From assembly GCA_936450465.1 (NCBI GenBank), contig OW388296.1, positions 31,473,638 to 31,537,637 on the forward strand: a stretch of 64,000 bases of DNA. The letters run 5' to 3'. Positions 48,295-58,989 of this stretch are shown here, piece after piece (the stretch's first letter is position 1; each line of letters opens with the position of its first letter). Source of the DNA: Gibbula magus. Taxonomy: Eukaryota; Mollusca; Gastropoda; Trochida; Trochidae. Made by a program: the position numbers and the translations under genes. A model generated the notes under the pieces. The model saw nothing but the letters and a program-made list of their open reading frames with translations, made no database searches and was not told where the DNA came from.

Positions 48295-48783
48295 CAATAT
48301 CGCTCTTTGGCTCTTTCGCTTTATCGCTCTTTCGCTCTATCGCTCTTGCGCTCTATCGCTCTTGCGCTCTATCGCTCTTTCGCTCTATCGTTCTTTCGCT
48401 TTATCGTTCTTTCGCTTTATCGCTCTTTCGCTTTATCGCTCTTTCGCTTTATCGCTCTTTCGCTTTATAGCTCTTTCGCTTTATAGCTCTTTCGCTATAT
48501 CGCTTTATCGCTCTTTCGCTTTATCGCTCTTTCGCTTTATCGCTCTTATGCTTTATCGCTCTTTCGCTTTATTGCTCTTTCGCTTTATCGCTCTTTTGCT
48601 TTATCGCTTTATCGCTTTATCGCTTTATCGCTTTATCGCTTTATCGCTCTTTCGCTTTACCGCTCTTTCGCTTTACCGCTCTTTCGCTTTACCGCTCTTT
48701 CGCTTTATCGCTCTTTCGCTTTATCGCTCTATCGCTTTATCGCTCTATCGCTTTATCGCTCTATCGCTTTATCGATATGTTAA
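48295..48783. repeat. Right array of X
   Basis: 16-bp units with variants (GCTCTATCGCTCTTGC, TTTATCGCTTTATCGC, CTTTACCGCTCTTTCG) end at 'tatcgatatgttaatatag'. No 21-bp section and no TCGGCCATCATA terminus follows, so the outer end of X has been lost. Confidence 0.9.
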
Positions 48784-49120
48784 TATAGTTTTAGTTCAAA
48801 TTTAAAAAAACAAAAGTTAATATTTAGGCCCTGTGTATCCGATGCTTACTGTCAACATCAATGCTATCAATTTTCCATAATTTCATTTTTAAAAGTGTAT
48901 ACTTTCTTTTACCTGTCAGTTTAATACAGTATCCTGAACTGTCTTTTGAATCACAATATCATCAGCATAACTTTGTCATTCTGAAGGAATATACAATGGG
49001 TACAACCCAGAAATACATCTAGGTTTCATCAAGAAAACAGTTTTAGCCTGAATGAACATACTTTTATCAAGCCTATTGATTGTAAGGTCATCGTCTACTC
49101 CAATATCTTCTTACCATCAG
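48784..49120. other. End of intron 1
   Basis: AT-rich intron sequence leading to the acceptor 'cttcttaccatcag' before 49121. Nothing else recognised. Confidence 0.4.
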
Positions 49121-49246
49121 GTGGATTTGGAGAAGAATGTATGGAGACTGGAGAATGCCACTTGTCCAACTCAGAGTGCAGACAGTCTACATGTGGCTGC
49201 ATCATAGGCTACAGCTTCAACCCGATGGAAAACGCTTGTACTAATG
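49121..49246 (+). CDS. Exon 2: EGF/EB-like module of the PAN-domain protein
   Basis: A symmetrical phase 1-1 exon of 126 nt coding residues 109-151 of the predicted protein. It has six cysteines (115, 121, 128, 133, 135, 148), spaced C-x5-C-x6-C-x4-C-x-C-x12-C, with CGCIIGYSF near the end, as in EGF-like or EB modules. The acceptor is 'taccatcag' before 49121 and the donor is AATG|GTAATG at 49247. Phase 1-1 exons of this size are typical of shuffled extracellular modules. Such a module between two PAN domains probably acts as a disulphide-bonded spacer or binding unit. It fits exon 1 and exon 3 without a frame change, the main support for joining exons so far apart. Confidence 0.75.
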
Positions 49247-50268
49247 GTAATGTCAATGTATTATACAATTATAGACTGGTGATGAGGTCCTGAGAACCTA
49301 CGACCTGAGAAAACAATATTGACCAAGAACAGAGTCTGCAGTCAATATTGTTTTATCGGGTCCATAAAAACAAGTATTGACCGAAGTGACTACTCCATAT
49401 AATTGTTATATAACAGTCAAATACAGTAAAACGATAATTGTTAGGACAGTTAGGACTTGGGTCAAATGACGTCATGATAACAATAGCAATACACCATGTA
49501 ACAATTGTTTGACGTCACTTAAGTCAATACTGCTTTTGATCGGACTCGGGCTGGAGTCAATATGCTTAATTTTCTGTTGTCGCCTCTCGACCAATCAATG
49601 AGGTCGTTGGGAAAATATGCTTACATAATAATAGTTGGTATATCTATCTTTTTATGGGGAATTGTCTCTCTTATATTGGATCGCTTATGCCGAAACATAA
49701 GGGTGATTAATAATTTCGTTGAGATGCATGTTAGAAGTTGAAAGTTGAATAAGTTTATAATATTCAGTTTTATGGATGATAAACATCTTACAATAAAATT
49801 CATGAAATACAGATTTATTTTCTACTTTTTTTATTCTTCAAGGGAATAAAACTATAAATGAAATCCATCATACTCCTGTCTTAGTAGTTCATTCAAACAA
49901 CATTTTGTGTTCAATTCTCAATTTTTTATTTTCTTCTGGAAAAAAACACATTTGGTGTCAAAGGAGAAAGTGTGTATAATTACATGATCAACAAACATAC
50001 TTACATACATAACTTCTCCTGCAAGTCAAAACTCGCCCCAGTCTCTTTACTGGCTAAATTAGGCCTTGCTGCATCTGGCCAACATCTAGCGTAGCAGCGC
50101 TGTATGCCTAAACTAATCCGACACAGAAAAGTCAATGAAGGTAGCAAAGTTCAAGTTTACAAGTGATAAAAACTCGAGTGAGTTTTGACTTGAACGAACA
50201 GTGGGTGTAGGCTATTAACATGGTGTAAATGTCACATCATCCAACTCCATTTTCACGACTCTTCCAAT
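49247..50268. other. Intron 2, left part
   Basis: AT-rich intron. A short inverted repeat ('aaaacaatattgac' near 49302 and 'gtcaatattgtttt' near 49340) suggests a small MITE relic. A region of 'gtcacttaagtcaatactg' type lies further on. No exon is recognised. Confidence 0.4.
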
Positions 50269-50276
50269 GTCCCAAA

Positions 50277-50761
50277 TAGGGGTGACTATTGACCCAAAGA
50301 GACTATTGCGATAGCGATAGTCCATTGCCACTTACTATTGCGATAGCGATAGACTTTTGTAACTCACTTTTGCAATAACTCTTGCGATAGGTTTGTTTGC
50401 ACAAATACGCAATAATCAGCTCGATTTCTTATAGGTTTTAGTAGAAATGTTTAATTGAGGTAAGGACTATGGTACCAAAATCAGTAAGGAAATCATAAAT
50501 GAAAAGACTTTTTGTCATTTTGCTATTTCCTATCTCTAGTTTTTCCCTTTTGACATTCTAAAATTAAAAATATTGAATTAAATGCAGTGAGGCTTGTGTA
50601 AATCATTCATAATTAAGGGATATTTAATAGTTTCGATAGTATCGATAGTTAACCTTACTATTGCGATAGCGATAGTGTTTTTGTATATACTATCGATATA
50701 GTACTATTGCCAAGTTAACTATTGCGATGCATCGATAGTTCGATGTATTGTTACACCCCTA
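50277..50761. mobile_element. hAT-like MITE in intron 2 (485 bp)
   Basis: Termini TAGGGGTG and CACCCCTA, with an 8-bp duplication GTCCCAAA (50269-50276) and GTCCCAAG (50762-50769), one mismatch. Subterminal repeats of 'actattgcgatagcgatag' occur at both ends. The ends and 8-bp duplication fit hAT. No coding sequence. Confidence 0.8.
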
Positions 50762-50807
50762 GTCCCAAGTATCTCAAACGTTTCAATACAATGATGTTAT
50801 ATTGCAG

Positions 50808-51058
50808 GGTGTACGGAATACAGCAACTCGTATTCAACATTTCCTGACAAAAGTGTGGATAGTCTAGATATTGGATCGTACTACTTTGAATCTCTGGAGG
50901 ACTGCCAAAACAAGTGTTCCAGCTTGGCCAACTGTAGGTCGTTTGATTTTATACTGCCAAGAAATAAGTGCTATGTGAAGAGCGGTGGGGCGTTGGATAA
51001 GCTTCCTGCTAGACACTACGCTGATTGTACCCATGGGGTCAGAAATTGCTACCGTTAG
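50808..51058 (+). CDS. Exon 3: second PAN/apple-like domain and stop
   Basis: Last coding exon, residues 151-233. The acceptor is 'atattgcag' before 50808; the frame enters in phase 1 and ends at TAG 51056-51058. YYFESLEDCQNKCSSLANC, then RSFDF and NKCYVKSGG, are typical of PAN/apple domains, with cysteines at 183, 187, 193 and 205 plus outer ones at 152, 224 and 231. No membrane anchor follows, so the product should be secreted. It lies 46 bp after the hAT-like MITE. A 112-residue minus-strand frame over this exon is a shadow. A plus-strand frame from the ATG at 50855 is only part of the exon and not a separate gene. Confidence 0.8.
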
Positions 51059-52637
51059 CTCATTTTGATCCTGGAATTTCTGGCTGAATTTGTATCCGCA
51101 TGTGTTGAGAGTTAATTTTGTCAAAATGTCCAAATCTCGTTCATAACTTGTTACTGATTGAACCAGAATGTTCGTATTGACAAATGCAATAACATCATGC
51201 ATATGTGAGACACTGCCTATTTAGGTGTCACTTGATATTAGCTGAAATCGGTTGATTTTTGACTGCGGTCTCGGTCACGTCAGACCTCCTCGGGATATGA
51301 TGAATGACCTCACCATAAGTAATTTTTGTTTTTCTTCTTCAGACTATAGTATTATTTTTTATTTGTCAAATCGAACCCATCAGCTAACGCCATCTTGAAA
51401 GCGAATGTCAAAACAAACAGTCACGTGACAAATCACGTCACGAGTCAATATCTCAGGTCAGTGACTAAAATTTCTGTCACAAAACTGACCTCATCACTTG
51501 AATCGGAGGTCAATGTACAAATATATTTTTCGATCACGTGGTGTGAACTGGCTAATGATATTCTTACAAATTTAATAATAATAATAATTCTTCACAAACT
51601 CTTACAATATCTATTCCCTCCTTGAAGCTCTACATCCCAATTTCTGTTGTATATAGATTGTTTATTCTTTTTTAATTGTTGTAGCGCTTAGAGCATGCTA
51701 AGCATGGATTTAGCGCAATACAAATTTTCATTATTATATTATTATATTAATAGAGGTATAATAATAACTTATATTTACAATTGTTGGGACACTACTTTGA
51801 CGAGCTATGCTAACTGATGTTAGAGGGGACTTGTTGATATTAACACAACTAGAACTCATTCATTGTAATTTGTGCACTAACATTATCTCTGTAATGAACA
51901 CGTTGTAAGGGGCATTAGAAATGTACTTTGAACTCCATGGGTCATTTGACAAGTTATAACTTTCTGGTAAAATGTCACCAAAACAAGTAAAAAACGCAAG
52001 CTTGGGGGACCAACTGAGTTGATATGGAACATGAGTCGGGATTTTTGGTGAATTTGTCGGTGCTCGATGTACAGTTGGGTGGACAAATCATGAGTGGGTG
52101 TTTGCTAGTCTTGTGGAAGTCTTAAAGTTACGGTTCTATCGCCATCTTGGATATTTTGCATTACGTGAAATGAAAACACGCTATATTGTACCCAATTTTG
52201 CAACTTTTTGATAACTAAAGATATACACTGATAGAGTATTCACATAGTAACTCATAACATGTAATAAACTAATAAACAAGTTGCTGTTATGCTGTAGCGA
52301 AGTTTCCCCGACTCGCAGCGCCGATGAATGGCTTCAGTCCTCATTCTTTTATTTTTCAACAAATGAGCGCTTGTGTTTATCAAGTTGTGAAATATAAAGT
52401 CATCAAAATGTTACCTTCATTAGTATCTCTCAATTTCACTGTGTTTTAATCATGTATAAATAACATATATGTGTAAACAGGAACATCCTCCCGAATTTCT
52501 ACAAAAAATACCCCGATAGAACCTTCCTTTTTAAGTTTAAGAAATGACTGTCAGTACTGTTTTATAATTAGGCCTACCATTACAATAAACCTATGAATGA
52601 TTACATACATAACTTGATAACATGAAAACATGGCCCT
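51059..52637. other. Downstream non-coding region
   Basis: 3' flank of the PAN gene. Short inverted stretches with 'cacgtcac' and 'gtcagtgac' occur at 51410-51500. An ATT-tailed SINE-like piece ('tttagcgcaatacaaatttt', then ATT repeats) lies at about 51685-51760. The rest is AT-rich with no gene recognised. Confidence 0.4.
51685..51760 (+). repeat. SINE-like tail with ATT repeat
   Basis: 'tgtagcgcttagagcatgct', then 'tttagcgcaatacaaat' and an ATT microsatellite, the same layout as at 1484-1559. Probably the 3' end of a short retroelement family. Confidence 0.5.
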
Positions 52638-52641
52638 TTAA

Positions 52642-53003
52642 AGGGGCAGTAGCACGTCTTTTCGCTCAAATAATCAAGCCAAACGTCACGTTACAATATA
52701 TTCGTTACAAAATGTCATTTATATATATACTTTAGAGGGTAAAACATCTTATTACACAAACAATTTATCCGTAGTAGTAATAACCGTGTTGTGTATAAAG
52801 CAAAAAATGCATAGCAGCCATTTGATTGTGAACACATTTTATTATTTCGAATGAAAAAAACGATTCCCATGACTTTACGGAACCAAGGCCTCTGATTTTC
52901 TTACTTGATTTCTCAAAGAGAAAAGGGTGTTTTACTATTGGTGACATTATTTTTCAAAGATATTTCAACGATCTTTTCAGGGAAACAACGCGATACTGCC
53001 CCT
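52642..53003. mobile_element. TTAA-flanked MITE, copy 2 (362 bp)
   Basis: AGGGGCAGTAGCACG at the left and CGATACTGCCCCT at the right, with TTAA on both sides (52638-52641 and 53004-53007). Internal text matches the copy at 4973-5521, which is longer; this copy lacks about 190 bp of it. Confidence 0.85.
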
Positions 53004-53132
53004 TTAAGGTGAAATATGATCCAAAAGCATCAGAAGTTAGGTAGGAAGATATCGGTAAAGTGACATGTGAGGGGTTGAAATAAAAACGTTGTGAACTAAA
53101 ACGAATTCCTGTTTCCATAGTGACCGAAAGTG

Positions 53133-56100
53133 AATGAAACTGATATAGTATTATTTGGAGATTTTAATGCACGCGTAGGTTCTAACAACGATTTTATACA
53201 TGAAAATGAACGAGAACTTGACTACATACCTCTACCTATCACATATGTTCCTGATGATTTTAATGAACCGAGGGCAACTCAGGATGATAGTGTAAAAAAG
53301 TTTGGTTTAGCATTGATAGAATTATGCAAAACATGGGGTATTCATATTGTCAACGGAAGGAAACCCGGTGACATACACGGAGCGTTTACATGTATCAACA
53401 GCAATGGAACGAGTTTAGTGGATTATGTACTAGCAACAACTAATTATTTTAATAATATTTTAGAGCTAAAGGTACATACTAGAACTGAGTCTGACCATCT
53501 TCCATTATCATGCACTTTACATATCAGATCTTGTGAATCTCAAGAGATAGATAATTCTAATTGTACTAACGCTATCTATGTTGATAGATACATATGGCAA
53601 GGGGATGCAAAAACGTTTAATGAATCTCTGTTTTCCGAAACATACCAGGAAATCGTAAATGATTTTTTAGATGAAGTTTGTGTCAATATAAATACAGCTG
53701 CTGACAAACTTGTTGAGGTACTTCAGTACTTAGGAGCTGATATGAAAGTAAAACAGAAAGTAAACTACCGGCAACTTCACAGCCAACCTAACTGGTTTGA
53801 TCACGAGTGCGCAACTGCTAAGAACACTAAGTATCACAATTTGAATGTTTTTCGGAGATGTCGCACAGATGAAAATCTTGCTAAGTATCTAGAGTCAAAG
53901 AAAGAATTCAGGGACATCTGTACTGAAAAGAAGAATGAGTCAAAAAAAGCTGTAGAGGAAATATGCACAGCGGCAAGAGATGGGGACTGTAAGGGGTTCT
54001 GGTTTTCGGATAAAGAAGCTACTTAGAGGTGATACAAAGACTAGTGATATTACTGCAGCTTCATGGTATAACTATTTTAAAGAACTGTTAAATCCAACTT
54101 CTGCAAATGAGCATCCTTTCGATGAGGTAGTGGAGAATGTTCTAACTAATCATGAATACAGTGCGTGTGAAGAATGTCTTAATGGCGATATTTTATCAGA
54201 ACCAATATCCAGAGATGAAATAGAGAGATCAATTAAGCTCCTAAAACAAGGAAAATCCCCAGGTGTCGATTGGATTCCGTCCGAATTCTCATTCCTTTTC
54301 TAGAACTTCTATTTAATTCTGTACTGGACACTGGCATATTTCCAGACAATTGGAATGTAGGAATGATAATTCCTCTTCATAAGAAAGATGATACGCGAGA
54401 CCCGAACAACTATCGTGGCATTTCTTTATTAAACACAATGGGCGAACTTTTTACATCTATTCTGGAACATAGAATTAGAATATGGCTTGATCTTCATGAA
54501 CTCCTACATGAGTCTCAAGCAGGTTTTCGTAATGACTAATCTACTGTCGACAATATGTTCATTCTTCAATATATATGCCAGAAATATCTGAGAAAGTCTA
54601 AACATAGATTCTATGCTGCATTCATAGATTTTAAAAAGGCGTTCGACCTTGTAAATAGAAATAAATTACTTTATGTTCTTTTAACAAAAGGTATTCACGG
54701 AAAGATGTTTTGTATATTGAAGAATATGTATGAAAAAGTCTCCGCTTGTGTTCGAGTTGGCAACATTAAAACTGAAGTATTTAAAACTTCATCTGGAGTT
54801 CGGCAGGGTTGCATTCTTAGTCCCGTTCTTTTTATATTTTTCATTAATGAGCTTATTGAAGAATTTAAGACCTTTGGGCTACGAGGTGTATTTGTGAGGG
54901 ATGGAACTGAAGATATCCAATTAATTTTGTTTGCGGACGATGTAACTTTATTAGATGATACTGTAATTGGTCTGCAGAGAAAGCTTGATTTGTTAAAAAC
55001 ATATTGTGATAAATGGGGTCTACATCATGGGATAAATCATGTATTGTTACATTCAGATATGGAGGTAACCTTAAAAAGACCGAGAAATGGACGTATGATG
55101 GACAAAACGTTAACGTTGCGTCATACTATAAATACCTGGGTATACTGTTTTCATCAAGACTAATATGGTCTAAGGCATGTGAGACGCTAGCGATTCAAGC
55201 TAAAAAAGCTTGCTTTCCAATATTTCAACTCTTGAACAAATACCCTCATATCCCCCTAAATATCATTACCCAAATTTTTGACACGAAAATAGCTCCAATA
55301 TTGTTGTATGGGTCTGAAATTTGGGGATATACTATAAGAGATGACATTGAAAAGGTACAAAGTTCGTTCTTTAAAAGGTATGTTGGTGTTGGTAAATTTG
55401 TAGCGAATACAGCTATACTTGGTGAAGTTGGAAGATATAAACTTTGTATAAATTATTTTCAAAGATGTATCAAATATTCGGCGAGGCTAATAAGCATGGA
55501 TTCAGGTCGCCATCCAAAGGCTTGTTACTTAATGCTTAAGTCATATGACGACCATGGCGGTGTCAGCTGGGTGTCACATGTTCGTACTTTGTTAATGGAG
55601 ACGGGGTTTTCATATGTATGGATCTCCCAAGACTGTGGTGACGTATCATATTTTATACAATGTTTTAAACAGAGATGTAAAGACATTAATTTTCAATTAT
55701 GGCAAAGTAAATTAAATTCCTCATCATATCTCCATGATTATTGTGCCTACAAGAGTGTGCTGGAGCCAGAGCTTTACATTTTAAAACTTAACTCGAACAG
55801 AGATTTACTACGTATTCCGTGTAAATTCAGATGTATGAGCCATAAACTCAATATTCAGCAATATAGATATGATAAAAGTGTAAATCCTGATTTATTGAAG
55901 TGTACAAAATGTAAATATGACGTTATCGAAGATGAATTTTACTTTTTATTGATTTGTCCATACTATGTGGAAAGTAGAAAAATGTTGTTACCAGTATATT
56001 TTTATACCTATCCAACACGTGAAAAGTTCAATTTTTTAATGTCTACCCAAAATGCTGAATATTTAAAAAATCTTTCAATTTTCTTGAAACGTAATTTACC

Positions 56101-56221
56101 TTTATAAAAACCACTTCGATGTATATATGCACTAACATTTTGTATATACAAATCTGTACTTTTGGCCATGAGGCCTTGTATACGAATAAACTTCTTCAAA
56201 AAAAAAAAAAAAAAAAAGAAA
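53133..56221 (+). mobile_element. 5'-truncated LINE (APE-type non-LTR retrotransposon)
   Basis: A 3.1-kb insertion starting inside the endonuclease and ending in 'gccatgaggccttgtatacg', then 'aataaa' and an A tract at 56198-56217. GAAAGTG lies directly at both sides (53126-53132 and 56222-56228), the likely target duplication. The surrounding DNA is a ~30-bp tandem repeat ('gtttccatagtgacc' at 53111 and 56238), which makes the match look longer than it is. The coding part is the pseudogene described at 53136-56107. Its C-terminal region is related to, but diverged from, the LINE fragments in the foldback elements. Confidence 0.9.
53136..56107 (+). pseudogene. LINE ORF2 pseudogene: endonuclease, reverse transcriptase, C-terminal region
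   Basis: The enzyme would nick target DNA and reverse-transcribe its own RNA. Visible parts, in order: endonuclease C-terminal half with GDFNARVG (53157), NGRKPGDIHGAFTC, SLVDYV and SDHLPL; reverse transcriptase with GKSPGVDWIPSEF, PNNYRGISLLN, HESQAGFR, IDFKKAFD (motif A), SGVRQGCILSP (motif B) and LILFADDVTLL (motif C, FADD) near 54930; YKYLGI near 55125; and a cysteine-rich end, CTKCKYDVIEDEFYFLLIC, near 55905. The frame is broken by shifts near 54005, 54290 and 55025 and by a TAA at 54537-54539. The 5' part of the endonuclease is missing. It cannot make an active enzyme. Confidence 0.9.
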
Positions 56222-57074
56222 GAAAGTGTGGTTCTATGTTTCCATAGTGACCCAAAGTGTGATTCTATGTTAACAAAGTCCAATATACTGAGAGACATAT
56301 ACAGTAATATCTAGATGTATGATTGAGGAAAACCGATGGGTGTTAAATTCAGTCAGTAAATGATAAATTATTTTAAAAATAACCTCTGATATATCCAGTA
56401 TGAATCTGATGAGAGATGTCGTGTGTTAAATAATTTATATAATTACCTCGGAATATCACCATTGGGTTAAAGTGACCTCTGGAATCAACAAGGTTGCGTT
56501 ACTCTGACATATGCTTCAATTGAATTTGAAATAATTTCAACGTATTAGAAACAACTTACTAGATCAGTACGACACTGAAGATACATATTTATAAAAGCAC
56601 GCTCAAGGCGCTCTTTGTAGTATTATTCTCAGCTACATGTAACCCGATCTTCTAATTTCAACATTTTGATTTACCTACCCAAGAGGACAGCACCACGGGC
56701 CCTTGGGTTATTGCTTTTCACACTATTTTAAAACAATAAATAAAGAAATCTTTACGCCTTCAGAATGAAAATCTGGGGTTCATCTCAATCTTTTTTCTTT
56801 TTAAAAAAAACTAGTGTGAAAAGCAATGACCCAAGGGCCTGTGGTCTCAGTGTGGGACTAGGAGTGACCCCTTATACTCAGGGATTATCTGGTCGTCAAT
56901 AGGGTGAACAATCCGGCGAGCCGCTCTCTTTGTTGCTGAACTTCACTCCACTGACTCAAGGAATGCACAGGACAACTTGCGACAATACATATTGTAAACC
57001 TCACGTAAACGGTGTTCATGTTGACTGTTGTTTATCAGTAGAATACATCAAATATGTGATCATTTTGAATACTG
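56222..57074. other. Non-coding, nothing recognised
   Basis: AT-rich. An inverted pair 'gggcccttgggttattgctttt' type near 56697 and 'aaaagcaatgacccaagggcc' near 56818 marks a ~140-bp foldback. No gene. Confidence 0.4.
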
Positions 57075-57285
57075 TGTGTCTCTTTGTCCGTGTTTATCTC
57101 TCTCTTTGCCTGTCTCTCCCTGTGTGTGTCTCTTTGTCCGTATCTATCTCCCTCTATGCCTGTCTCTCCCTGTATTTGCCTTTTGTCCGTGTCTGTCTCC
57201 CTCGATGCCTGATGCCTCTCCCTGTGTGTGTTTCTCTGTTTCTGTCTATGCCACTTTCTGTCTCTGTCTGTCTGTCTGTCATACA
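57075..57285. repeat. Pyrimidine-rich ~48-bp minisatellite
   Basis: Repeated 'tgtgtctctttgtccgt' and 'atgcctgtctctccctg' blocks end in a short TCTG microsatellite. Open frames on both strands here (CLSLPVCVSL-type and RQTDRDRK-type) are artefacts of the repeat. Confidence 0.85.
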
Positions 57286-57431
57286 AATGAATTACACTAA
57301 TATAATTCCAGTAGAGCCGTGTTTATCTTAAAGAGAGTAGCTGAGAGGAGATTGAAGGGTTTCATTCCTTTCCTGTGTTTAAATTCAACAATTCTCCCAA
57401 TTGATCCATTTGGACAATGGGAGAAAAGTGA

Positions 57432-57561
57432 GTGATATACCCATACTTTTCCGAGTGTATAACATATACCCTACACTTTTACCCCGTAAGGCTCCACGGG
57501 GAGAAGTGTAGGGAATCATTTTATACACGAGCAACAGTATGGGTTTATCAGTCTTATACCC
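57432..57561. mobile_element. 130-bp palindromic element
   Basis: GATATACCCATAC at the left pairs with GTATGGGTTTATC at the right; inside, 'ccctacacttttaccccgt' pairs with 'acggggagaagtgtaggg'. The DNA folds into one long hairpin, so this is probably a MITE. Confidence 0.65.
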
Positions 57562-58020
57562 CAATTACGGTCGAGTGTAAGAGGATATACTATTTCATAA
57601 TATTTCTAAACAAATAAACATGAAGATGTAAACAAGGTTGTGTATGAAACGCAAACCCAAACACGGCATCATTTGTGACAAGTCCCGGGTACGCACAGCC
57701 CGTGCTGCGTTGTATGGTTACCCATGTTTGGCCTCGAAATCTAATTGATAAGGCCCAAAGACGATATTGTCAACGCAGACGCACGTGCATCTCGCTGAAA
57801 TGTACAGCTTACGCCATAAACGGCATGGATAATGTCTACATGGCGAAAGTATAGATAAAACAAAAGCAATTTTCAGTATAATAATAAGACATTTTGCAAC
57901 CAGAATTAAATAACATTCTTATGGAAAGAGAAAGAAAGAAAGAAATTTAGGTATTATATCACGCATTTAATGAACCTTATTCATTTGGTTATGATCAACT
58001 CTACGAAGTTTCAACTTAGT
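57562..58020. other. Non-coding, nothing recognised
   Basis: No repeat ends or coding signal seen. A GC-richer patch lies at 57680-57830. Confidence 0.35.
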
Positions 58021-58021
58021 T

Positions 58022-58095
58022 TCGTCTCGTTGTGTAATGGTTAGTTCGTTCGGCCAGAAAGCTACAGAGCACAGGTTCGATCCCAGGTGTCTTAT
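58022..58095 (+). repeat. tRNA-derived fragment (SINE head or pseudo-tRNA)
   Basis: 'tgtgtaatggttagttcg' resembles an A box, and 'ggttcgatccc' a B box, about 45 bp apart, as in a tRNA or tRNA-derived SINE. The acceptor stem and other arms do not pair well, so a functional tRNA is unlikely. Confidence 0.45.
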
Positions 58096-58989
58096 GTGTT
58101 CATATATAATCTGGCATTTTATAAAGTATAATCACTTAGATTTGGAAATTTAGACAGTTGACTCCATTGACTTTTTTGCAGTTGTTAAAACTTGTAGAGA
58201 TATCAGAAAAGTGTAGGTATATCGGCTAATACATCTACACTTTTTCAATTTCAAACAAATTTCAAATAATTTCGTAGACAATGGGCTTTTTTCTGATGTG
58301 AGAAGCAAGAACTATTTACTTAAAACGTTAATTGTACATCTTGGTAATTGCTGTCACAGTGTTAGAAGAGAACCTTAGTGAGCATATTCCCAGTATGTTC
58401 AGCAGGAAACGTAATCTGAAATCAGGTCAGACATTGCTTCATAAATAGAAGTTCACATCAAACCATTAGAACACACAGTTAAGATATATAGCTCCAGAAT
58501 TTGTTAAGGTGCTTTTGAATATTGGTATTTTATAATGTGATTCTGAATGTTGATATTGAGGTTTAATGTTACAGTTACATTTATTCGAACTGGTTAGAAC
58601 ACTTTGACGTTTCCTTTGTAAGCACCTGTTAGGATGTAAGCGACGAAAACAGGCTCAGAATTATGCAATAATATACAACTTTCACATTCGATGAATAAAT
58701 TCACTGATAGAAGAGATAATCACTTTATTGTATTCCTGTGTCTTTGCGCGAAGCACGTGCGTGGACAAATCCATGTCATGAGTGTCGCAGCTACGTGTAC
58801 CTTTTCTCATGAATGAACACCGAAATTTGCAACAAAAAATTCAAATTTATTGTTTAATTTGCAGATAATCACATACGCATGTTTCGTGACGTCATGTCTC
58901 TATTAATTAACAGGGAGAACGCATTCGATATATATTCGATTCGCCTATAGATAGTATATTTTATTTTCCTCGATCATAATCAGTCTGAT
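58096..58989. other. Non-coding, nothing recognised
   Basis: AT-rich sequence with no recognisable gene or repeat boundary. Confidence 0.35.

Larger units (their letters stand above)
26190..48783. mobile_element. Foldback element X (host of nested element Y)
   Basis: The left end TATGATGGCCGAGAGG is followed by a 21-bp array, a 16-bp array to 26886, an inner domain, about 7 kb of non-coding interior, and the inverted inner domain (34640-36056). There Y is inserted. The inner boundary resumes at 48250 ('gaaactagtattctattg') and passes into a second 16-bp array to 48783, where the outer terminus is missing. X is therefore truncated at its right end. No recognisable protein is encoded. Confidence 0.7.

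Noticed and set aside
7431..48783. Polinton/Maverick-type large DNA transposon
   Set aside because: The size and inverted ends would fit, but there is no polymerase, integrase, ATPase or capsid frame, and the termini are tandem arrays.
50864..51202. 112-residue minus-strand frame
   Set aside because: It is antisense to exon 3 of the PAN gene, which has clear domain motifs and splice signals.
53111..56259. 22-bp target-site duplication of the LINE
   Set aside because: The outer match belongs to a tandem repeat in the target. The bases directly at the LINE ends support only GAAAGTG.
57028..57331. Frames in the CTGTCTCTCC-rich region
   Set aside because: Low-complexity repeat with open frames on both strands.
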